From assembly GCF_900963305.1 (NCBI RefSeq), contig NC_042518.1, positions 4,071,548 to 4,135,547 on the forward strand: DNA of 64,000 bases, given 5' to 3'. Source of the DNA: Echeneis naucrates. Lineage: Eukaryota; Chordata; Actinopteri; Carangiformes; Echeneidae. The number at the start of each line of letters is the position of its first letter. Position 1 is the stretch's first letter. The notes beneath the pieces were generated by a model, which worked only from the letters and a program-made list of their open reading frames with translations, was not told the DNA's origin and did no database searches. Shown piece by piece: positions 46,450 through 64,000 of the stretch. The position numbers and the translations under genes were made by a program.

Positions 46450-46902
46450 TTTTATTTTGAAAAATGACCGGATTCTCTCCGTCACATCCGTCTATGACTC
46501 ACTATGACGCATGTCAAGACGCGTCTCGGTCACGTGATATGTTACCGCCAAAATTAAACCTGCAAGCTAGCGAAATGATTAAAAAAGGAAAATTTCTTTG
46601 GAAGGTTTCTCTGGAAAGTTTCTTTGCGGAGGGAAAAGGCTCAGTGAGGAGACAGAAGAAAGCTGCCTTTAGGTTCGGGGGCAGAGCGGAAGTTACTCAT
46701 GTCACCAGGACGCTGCTAATAAAGTTCCATACGAGTGCACAGTGGATTCACGTTTATTATGACATTTAGAAAATAGCAGTTTTTAAGCCGATATTATCAT
46801 TTTATTTTGTTGCATTTATCTGCCACAGCTTAAAGGCCGGTCCGTGAAAATATTGTCTGGCATTAAACCGGTCCGTGGTGCAGAAAAGGTTGGGGACCGC
46901 TG
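46450..46902. mobile_element. Probable nonautonomous hAT-type DNA transposon fragment
   Basis: The right end, read in reverse complement, starts CAGCGGTCCCCAACC and continues TTTTCTGCACCACGGACCGG, very like the ends of vertebrate hAT-Tip100/Zaphod-type elements. The part before it (GTCACGTGATATGTTACCGCC, AAGCTAGCGAAATG) also looks like the inside of such elements. No matching left end or transposase frame was found, so the left border is a guess. Confidence 0.45.
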
Positions 46903-47865
46903 ATCTAGATGATTCGCCTCCACATGCTTCCTGGACTCTCACCTTATTTGGAGGCCTTTATTTCTATATTTTGCTTATAATTTGATATGAAGCCTAGTTG
47001 TTTACACTGTTAAAATGTTGATTCTGCATTATTCGGCACAAATGGAGGATTTTATTAATTTAAGATTTAACATGTGGAAACAGTTCCAATTCTGCATGGA
47101 ATTGTGTCTTTTTTTTTTTTTTTTTTTTTTTAGATCAGAGCAACATTAAAAAAAAATTTGACAGCATTTTATCAAAAATACATTGGTTTGACAGTGGTAT
47201 AGTTTATTTTGGTTACATGATTCTGTATTTTTAATGCATTATTTTGTCTTTGTGTTTTTGTCCTGAAGCCCAAAGCAAGAACTCTGTACTGTTGACACAG
47301 TGCCCTCTAGAGCAGCAACTACAGAAAGCTGTATCACAAGCAACGCCTTCTGGCTGTGCAGGTAAAAAAAACATGTGCTTTGCACTGCAGAAGTTGTCAG
47401 AGTTTTACCTTCATCACAGAACATCCATCCATCCATCTCCTAACCCTAACCATATTTCTGAGCCGCGGGAGAACATACATGCTATTCCAAATTAAAGTTA
47501 AGCAGAATATATTTTGAATTGTGAACTTGTGTGTTGTGCCACATAAAGTGTAATGTATAGAAAAGTTGAAAGGACAATCTGATGTTATATATATTCTAGT
47601 GATATGAATATAGATGTGTTTTGCCACTTAAGAAAAGTAAAGCTGTTAAATGAAAAAGTTGCCCTATTTTTTAAAAGTTATTGTTAATATAATATAATAT
47701 AATATATATAATTAAGTGATATAATATAATAAACAAAAACATTAAAAACAAATTTAGGCAATTTAAACTGCAGAAAAAAATCTGTAAAATGTTGTGTAAA
47801 TATTACTTAAGTATGGTGTGAAAAGTACGTGCAAACTAAGAAATAAAGACAGACATCTGGATATT
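46903..47865. other. Spacer downstream of A5
   Basis: No gene seen. It includes short ATCC repeats near 47424-47438 and a TA/TATAA repeat at 47688-47710. The A5 poly-A signal (plus-strand TTTATT) is at 47871-47876. Confidence 0.4.
47110..47132. repeat. Poly-T tract
   Basis: A run of about 23 T in spacer between B6 and A5. Confidence 0.8.
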
Positions 47866-47972
47866 TCACATTTATTGAATTTATTCACCAAGCCCTTCCA
47901 TTTTGAAAAGGGATCTTGACATTATGAATGACCTGCCATGTTCTCTTGGCTGTGGGTGCTCATCGCTAGGAT

Positions 47973-48650
47973 TTAGCGGTATCTCTCAGCCAGAGCCAGA
48001 GCCACATTTTGCAGGAACTTGTCGACGGAGACATGGACCTCTGGGGTGAAGTCTGCGGGGAAGTACATGGCCATAACCAGGATCAGGTTGTGGGCCAGGA
48101 TCTGCGGATGCACAAAAATAATAATAATAAAAATAATAAATTAAAATTGGGAAAACATAATTATGAAATAGGACATGTGCAATATCGTATTACATATAGA
48201 TTACTGGTGACCTGATGATTTACAGCTTATTGATGGGTCCTTACCCTGAAGTTGGCGGGGTCCACTCTGAGCTTGAAGGCATGCAGCTCGCTGAGGGTGG
48301 ACAGGCCACCCACAAGGTCATCGATCTTACCGACTGCATCTCCCACAGCAGCCATGATGGTTGCACCATGCTTCCTCACCTGTGGGGCTTCAGGACTCAG
48401 ATCAGACCAGTGGGAAAAGTAGGTTTTGGTCTGGGGGTAAACAGTCAGCATCCTGTCAAAGAAAGATTAAATGGAGAAGAATTAGCTGAGGAAAAAAAAA
48501 TTATAAAAAAAAAACAAAGTGTGATCTTTGGAGAGGGACCAGAAAGGGGGCTTACCTGCCCAGAGCTTCCCCTCCAACCTCAGCTGACTTGGGGGCCACT
48601 TTGTCCCAGAAGGACTTCACATTGGCCTTGTCCTTGCCAGAGAGACTCAT
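47973..48650 (-). CDS. hba: Alpha-globin A5
   Basis: Minus-strand exons 48556-48650, 48245-48452 and 47973-48101 code 143 residues. Start [32 protein letters not shown]; distal His in VRKHGATIM; proximal His in [13 protein letters not shown]; end LALAERYR. It is the second-unit counterpart of A3, with the same exon 1 size and the same exon 3 type ([20 protein letters not shown]). It keeps the usual CD-region length and His, unlike A3. It lies head to head with B5. Confidence 0.96.
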
Positions 48651-48733
48651 GTCTGCCTTTTTCTTCAAGTTTTCTTTGATGAAAGAAAAACTGTCTGATA
48701 TGAAGATGCTGGAGAAGTCGATTTTATACACGA

Positions 48734-48788
48734 TTTTATATCAAACGAAATTGCACCACACCCCGGTATCAATCCAAACCACACCTCC
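48734..48788 (-). promoter_or_regulatory. Promoter of alpha-globin A5
   Basis: Plus-strand TTTTATA at 48734-48740 (TATAAAA on the gene strand; another copy at 48722-48728). Upstream come ACCACACCCC (48755-48764), TATCAATCCAAA (48767-48778) and CCACACCTCC (48779-48788), the same ordered block as A3. A TGACTCA word is at 48867-48873. Confidence 0.6.
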
Positions 48789-48889
48789 ATATGAGAAACT
48801 GCCAGAAATCTCCAAGACATTTTCTGAGATAAAGGTTACCACTCCCTTTTCTCAATTTTCTTTAATGACTCAGGTATTTTGCATAATTG

Positions 48890-50090
48890 AACATATAAAA
48901 TTTAATTTGCCTGCAGAGACATAAACATAAAATTACAGCGATAATATAGTTCCACTGTCAGGAAGTCAGAGGGATCAACGTATAATTTCTTCTAATATAG
49001 AGTATCAAAGTTTTGTGACTTTCTAGTTAATTCAACTTCAAAAACATTTTATCATTTTGCATTATAAACCGTGAGTTCTTCTAACTTTTTTAAACCATAA
49101 TGTTATTTGATGCTCAAGAAAATTTTTGTTTTTTTGCTTAACTTGTTATGAGTTTTAAAAGAACAAACCTTAAATAAAGTTAAGATTGTTTATTTTAATT
49201 GTCCAATAATAATAATAATAATAAACAATACCTACCATGACAAAGGTAAAATTCAGTGTCCCAATCACAGACTTGAACATTGATACTGGATCTGACACAA
49301 AATGGTTTTAACAAAGGCAGCTGAAAGGTCTTCATGTAACCTACAAATGAAAACCTGACAATCTGTATCAAGGAAAGAAAGTCTGTCTCTGCGACTAAAC
49401 AATGAATCCAATTTCACATCTTAAGTTAATTGCACTTATATCAGGTGCAGTGTTTTACATTTTCAGAGGTTTTCAAAGCTTTGAACTGATTATCAGACCT
49501 CAGAGTTAATTTCTTTTTGAAGAGGAACTTTGAATGGACTTAAATGTTTTATAGTATATAAATATATGTTGAAATATATGCTCGTTACGACAAAAGAGAA
49601 GACTGTCATTTAAAAGGTGCACAGCGATTCTGACTTAAGTTTATAAAATAGATACCTGAAAACTGAAAGAACAAAATCATCAGATTATTACACATCCTGA
49701 CATTAAAGGAGCTCTCCCATTCACTTACTTCATATGCAGAAGAAAGAAAACAAAGGTTTGCCTTTATTAAATATTACATCAAGTCAACATGTTTAAAAGC
49801 TATAAGAGGAATTAAACAGTAGATATTATCTCAGAGTTAATTTCTTAACTAATATAATAATATATTTGAATGTATGGTGAGGACAAACTGCTCAAATTGT
49901 CATTTTATCTATTGCCTCTAATTTATTGAAATTACACTTTATCCACCTTGGCACTCATTTGAATTTTATTCAGATCAGTGTTTTTTTTTTATTAGTTTAG
50001 TTTTTATATTTGTTTGCTTGTGTTTTTGCAGCATTGGCAAAGATCCCCTCTTACTTGGCTAGGTAACACAACCCAAATTCTGCTCCACTG
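48890..50090. other. A5/B5 divergent intergenic region
   Basis: AT-rich, no reading frame. Start codons of A5 and B5 are 1582 bp apart. A short AAT repeat is at 49204-49224. Confidence 0.5.
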
Positions 50091-50094
50091 TGGT

Positions 50095-50147
50095 CCAATC
50101 AGATGCCTCCAGGGCTGAGAGGTGTGGCATCGAGTAATTAATAAAAA
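50095..50147 (+). promoter_or_regulatory. Promoter of beta-globin B5
   Basis: CCAAT at 50095-50099, GAGGTGTGGC (CACC type) near 50119, and TATA-like ATAAAAA at 50141-50147. Spacing matches B3. Confidence 0.55.
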
Positions 50148-50231
50148 CCTCCAGATGACCAGTCTTTGCTAAAGGTTTGTGATCAAAGTTTTAAAAAAAG
50201 AACAAATTGAAGAAACCTTAACATCTTCACC

Positions 50232-50942
50232 ATGGTCGAGTGGACAGATGCTGAGCGCCAAGCCATCAGTTCCCTGTGGGGGAAGATAGATGTGGGTGAA
50301 ATTGGACCCCAGGCCCTGGCCAGGTGATGTGTCTGTTTAATTCAAATTCATTCAGTCTATTTACCCTCAAACTGAGGCAAAGTATTTTGATGTTGAATGT
50401 TAACTACATCAGCACTTATTATTATTAACTTTCGTATTTTGCTTTGGAAACCAATTTGAGATGATCTGACTCTTTTGTATCTTTTCAGGCTTCTGATTGT
50501 GTACCCCTGGACTCAGAGACACTTTGCCTCATTTGGCAACCTGTCCAGCCCCGCCGCCATCATGGGAAACGCTAAAGTGGCCGCACATGGAAAGACAGTG
50601 ATGGGTGGGCTGGAAAATGCCGTGAAGAACATGGACAACATCAAGAGCGCCTACGCCAAGCTGAGCGTGATGCACTCTGAGAAGCTGCATGTGGATCCTG
50701 ATAACTTCAGGGTATGCCATCAGATCTGACTCTGAGCTGTTTGTTCTGCTACACTTTGACTGCCAGTCTCCTGAATGTGGCCATCATACTGTTGTCTCTT
50801 TTCGTTCTAGCTTCTTGCTGAATGCATCAGTGTGTGCGTGGCTGCCAAATTCGGCCCATCCGGCTTCTCTCCTTCAGCCCAGGAGGCCTGGCAGAAGTTC
50901 CTGGCCGTGGTCGTCTCTGCTCTGGGCAGACAGTACCACTAA
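50232..50942 (+). CDS. hbb: Beta-globin B5
   Basis: Exons 50232-50323, 50489-50711 and 50811-50942 code 148 residues. Same landmarks as B3: VAAHGKTVM distal His, [10 protein letters not shown] proximal His and Ser F9, LGRQYH end. One residue differs from B3 (Ala for Ser in MGNAKVA). Both introns are almost identical to those of B3, but the 5' leader and 3' UTR are not. AATAAA 51032-51037. Confidence 0.96.
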
Positions 50943-51039
50943 GCAATTGGAGATCCATCACAATTCATTGATGTGCAGCAGTCTTAGAAATGTTTCCAAA
51001 ATGTTTCATGTTCTACCTGTAGCTGTTGCCAAATAAAAG

Positions 51040-51890
51040 CCCAAACTATAAATATTTCTCTCTGTCTTTCTCTCTTTGCGTTTATTTCAGTTTAGTTTGT
51101 TTGTTTTTGTGTGGTCTCTGCCCTATTGTCTGTAAATAACTAATGTTGTAATCATATTAAAGGCTCCTAAAGTCAGGGGTCAGTTTGGTCAATTCAGGAC
51201 TGGAGCAGAGGAACTCCAAAGACAGACCCCATGTCCTGATGGATCTGTGATAAACAGAATTAATCTGGATGCTTTTTTTCCTCGAATACTTGTAATTTGA
51301 TCTCTATGAAATATGCCCAGTTTGATATAAACGGGTGCGGTCATCTGACATTAATGATAACGCGACACTAAATCATGCAGAAGTCGTCTTAAAACTGTGT
51401 AACTTGCCGATGCACACGACTGTAGCCGGATATGCATGACATTTCTTTCTTTTACAAATATAAAAAGTCCTCAACAATTTGCAACGCGCCATTTAGCGGA
51501 CACGGACAAGTTTTGATAAGACATCATTTGTTTTCACGTTAAATAAACGTAAATTCATATTATTTCATGTGTCTGCTATGTGGGTATTTTTTGCAGGCAC
51601 AAATCTTTTCGTTCACTGAAAGATTTTTTCTGTATAAGGTGTGTAGGAACTGTTGCTGCAGCGGGGAATCTTTTGGTCGTCACGTTTGTTCCGCCCGAAC
51701 ATCTATGAAGGTGACACATAACATACACAGCACTGCACGGCTGAGCAATAATCCGGAAAGTTGCCAGCCAGGCCTCAAAGTTTAAATTTGTCAGTGTGTG
51801 ACTTGTTAGAGGTCTTTGTGCGACTCTCAGCTGTTTGTTTGTGGACACATTTTAGTCGCGTCGCAGCTAACGAGCGGTTAGCTAGGATGC
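51040..51890. other. Spacer between B5 and nprl3, with the nprl3 promoter at its end
   Basis: No other gene seen. The part after about 51,640 becomes richer in CG words (GTCGCGTCGCAGC near 51,853) just before the nprl3 start and probably holds its promoter; no TATA box is evident. Confidence 0.4.
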
Positions 51891-51897
51891 TAACACG

Positions 51898-61557
<9,660 letters not shown>

Positions 61558-62389
61558 TGGCACTGAGGCGGCAGCAGCTCTCACTAACTGGAAAAAGCTG
61601 TCAGCCTGAGAGCAGTTTGTTGTCTGCTATGCTCACAGCTAAGTGCTCCTGCACAATAATTTTTTTTTTTTTTTAATAACTGCATTAATGTGTGCCAATT
61701 TTCAAAAATGTAGAATGTGTTTTTTTTTCCTTTATGAGCCAAATGTTTGTTTACAATATTAAATTATTTTGTACATACCAGAAAACATCTCAAACTTTCA
61801 CTATGGATATAGTAAAGATTGGACTAGAAGGAGGTTAACTTCATCATCCCCCTCTCCCAGATGTGTCAGATCTACACAGACCACAGTGGGGCACACTGAG
61901 TAATGATCATTCCAGACCTCCAGCTACCTCTTCTCAGGAATCCCAGAGGTGGAGCAAGAAAGACAGCAAGAAAGGGAAGACATCAGATGGGTTGTTTTTG
62001 CTTGAGGGAAGCAGAGCGATCCAAACATCTGTGAAATCAATGAATCACTGAGGAGAATTTCCCAAAGTATGAATGTTGAAGCACAGATGGAAGACCTGAA
62101 AAAAGAGACCTGTGAGTAAAGGTACATTTTAGAACTGATTTTTTTATAGGCACTGATAAATTTGAGTTTTATTTTAAAATAGATAGCACCTTTAAAATGG
62201 CTTCATTCTGTATAATTTGTGTAGACTTTAAATTAGAGTCAGAAAGTATTAATTTCATGTGTATAGGAAGCCTTAAGCTTTTATTTTGCATTAATGAAGC
62301 CCACAATGGGAACAGATGGCAGAGTAGTTTGATGAATATTTGTGTCAAGTCCTTCTGACACTGTGCTGTCCTGTGTCAGCCTGCACATC
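61558..62389. other. 3' UTRs of convergent nprl3 and mpg
   Basis: The two genes end facing each other 832 bp apart. ATTAAA at 61758 serves nprl3; plus-strand TTTATT at 62168-62173 or about 62279 could serve mpg. No other gene seen. Confidence 0.5.
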
Positions 62390-63852
62390 TTAAGTGTTCA
62401 TTACATTTCCAGACTGCAACAGTCTCTCTGCCTCTTTATTCACCACACTAACGCAGGGATGTCCGCGGAGGTAAAACCTCCACGGTTTCTTGGCCCATTC
62501 GCCATGGGACTCGATTCCAACGCGTGGCGCTGATATTATATCGCAGGGCTCTGCCCAACTCGTGCTGGGGTCCCTTTCTAGCCACACCTCGGGGTCTGAA
62601 GCAAGGTCTCGACGGTCAAAGCAACGCTGTATATTTAGAGCCTGGCACAGTTTGGAGGGGCCGTTGCAAAGCTCTTTGTCCTTAAGTTGTCTGGTTCCCT
62701 GTCTGCGTCTGGCTGCTCTCAAATCCCTCATGATGGGCTGACCCTGCAGGGGCTCGAGGGAGCGCAGCAGCACAGCAGCACCCTCCCCTGTGAAAAACAG
62801 CACACAATATGCATCAGTCAGCAAGGCTCCACTCTGTCTCCTTCCTCTTGCCCTTTAACCAATGACGATAGAAAACAAACTGCTGCACAGGTTTAATGTC
62901 ACATCGGCAACACACACTTAAAAGAGGGAACATTAAACTAAAAGGTTGTTTTTATAAGGAGCCTTTTTCCTCACCTTCACTAGACACATTCATACAGAGG
63001 TGGATGCCATAGATTGGATACACGTAGATTGTGCCTGGTGCCATAAACATGGCTGTGTTTCTCTTTGTGCGTTTGCCTCCGGCTGAGTGTGAAGCTCGGT
63101 CCTCCCCTCCAAGATAAGCTTCAGTTTCCACGACTCTCCCCCGCAGCTCGGTTCCATCTGCACACCTGCGGACCAACACCTGCAGGGAGGAGGAGGACAG
63201 ACTGCGTTAAATATTTTATTTCCTCGATGATCACAAGATGAATTGGCAGCAATTTTAATCATCAAAAAATCTGATCAAATAACATTTAATTAGAAAAGGT
63301 GTTTGCTATTTTAAAAAATATATATTTTATTTGGTTTTAGCGTTATATGACAAAAAGGCATAAAATTATTCTGTGATTTATCTTGTTGATCTGGTTCTTG
63401 TATTGTGGTTGTGCAACATTATTAGGTTTATGTTGGGGTTGTGGTCACAGGTCACTTTGTGAGGCCCTTGGACTAAATACAAACAGGACCAGGTTTCCTC
63501 AGGTCCATGTAGGAAACCTTAACCCTGATAGATACTCCCCAGATGCACCTAATAGTTTAAAACCATGGAGTCAAACACTGCACGATGCATTGGAGCGCTT
63601 TCAGGAATAACATTAAATGCATGTGAAGGGAAAGGAGACCTTGCCCAGGAAAGCTTTAGCCAAACTGATGCATGGCTGGTTGAAAAACTCCTGTCCCAGT
63701 CTGAGCTGCATGTCCGCGCTGGTGAAATAATGACTTCGCTCCGTCTCTGCAGAAGAAGCCTTCAGTTTCACATCCGTCCGCTGTTTGTTGTGGTGTACTT
63801 GTTGTTCAGACGCCGCTGCCATCGCTGGCACCTTTCTTTTTCTCCCCGCCAT
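62390..63852 (-). CDS. mpg: mpg: N-methylpurine (3-alkyladenine) DNA glycosylase
   Basis: Minus-strand exons 63640-63852, 62975-63179 and 62390-62787 code 271 residues (human MPG 298). Start MAGRKRKVPAMAAASEQ, a basic, low-order N-terminus. The catalytic region has LAKAFLGK|VLVRR, VETEAYLGGEDRASHS (with the general-base Glu and stacking Tyr of the family), GTIYVYPIYGIHLCMNVS, then EGAAVLLRSLEP, LKDKELCNGPSKLCQALNI and EWAKKPWRFYLRG. The enzyme flips out and removes alkylated purines and hypoxanthine, starting base excision repair. The exon 1 donor (AAG|GTCTCC) is weak but the frame and the human join agree. Confidence 0.95.
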
Positions 63853-64000
63853 CACCTTAACACGGTCCCTGTGTGTATATATATATATATGTAAGAAACA
63901 GCTTCAGATTTATGCAGTTAACATTTACTTCAATATTCACGTTTAAGTTGCAGGGGTGTGCTAGCAGTTAGCACCGGCGGCTAACAACCAGGAAGTGAAT
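63853..64000. other. Upstream of mpg
   Basis: Contains a short TA repeat (63875-63890). Presumably the mpg 5' flank; nothing else can be supported. Confidence 0.4.

Noticed and set aside
46464-46769. Plus-strand frame of 101 codons between B6 and A5
   Set aside because: No domain recognised, and it lies within sequence that resembles a nonautonomous hAT element.
47300-47313. CTCF-like GTGCCCTCTAGAGC
   Set aside because: Two mismatches to the core; too weak beside the other sites.

Overview
The window is a vertebrate, almost certainly percomorph teleost, chromosome segment. It holds the fish 'MN' hemoglobin cluster flanked by its usual neighbours. Genes have many short introns with GT-AG ends, the globins are fish-type alpha and beta chains, and the order is dock6 (+), kank2 (+), eleven globin genes, nprl3 (+), mpg (-). 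The nprl3/mpg side matches the human alpha-globin flank on 16p, where NPRL3 and MPG are also tail to tail. The dock6/kank2 pair matches the neighbours DOCK6-KANK2 on human 19p. I cannot name the species.

Layout. 84-6669: the last 19 coding exons of dock6, with the DHR2 (Rac/Cdc42 exchange) domain. 6670-9600: dock6 3' UTR and spacer. 9620-24185: kank2, with a GC-rich noncoding first exon, a first intron of about 8.8 kb, then the KN motif, coiled coil and ankyrin exons. 24186-27678: kank2 3' UTR and spacer. 27741-50942: globins. 51898-61557: nprl3 (13 coding exons). 62390-63852: mpg (3 coding exons, minus strand).

Globins in order: alpha A1 (+) 27741, beta B1 (-) 29404, alpha A2 (+) 31073, beta B2 (-) 32975, alpha A3 (-) 34615, beta B3 (+) 36070, beta B4 (+) 37945, alpha A4 (+) 41514, beta B6 (-) 43796, alpha A5 (-) 47973, beta B5 (+) 50232. 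All eleven have three exons, intact reading frames and both heme histidines. The order is a repeated four-gene unit, alpha> <beta / <alpha beta>. The first copy has an extra alpha/beta pair and the odd gene B4. Within each class, copies far apart are almost identical from start to stop while their flanks differ, which points to gene conversion. An alpha and a beta chain form the tetramer, so paired alpha/beta genes in convergent or divergent arrangement fit balanced output.

Most interesting: (1) a perfect NF-E2/MARE site with GATA and CACCC motifs in an nprl3 intron, the expected place for the globin locus control region; (2) a set of near-perfect CTCF-type motifs at the borders between the globin blocks, including a divergent perfect pair 65 bp apart at the junction of the two units; (3) B4, a beta chain that has lost the residues used for Bohr/Root and phosphate control; (4) an orphan NRF1/YY1 promoter-like block inside the cluster.
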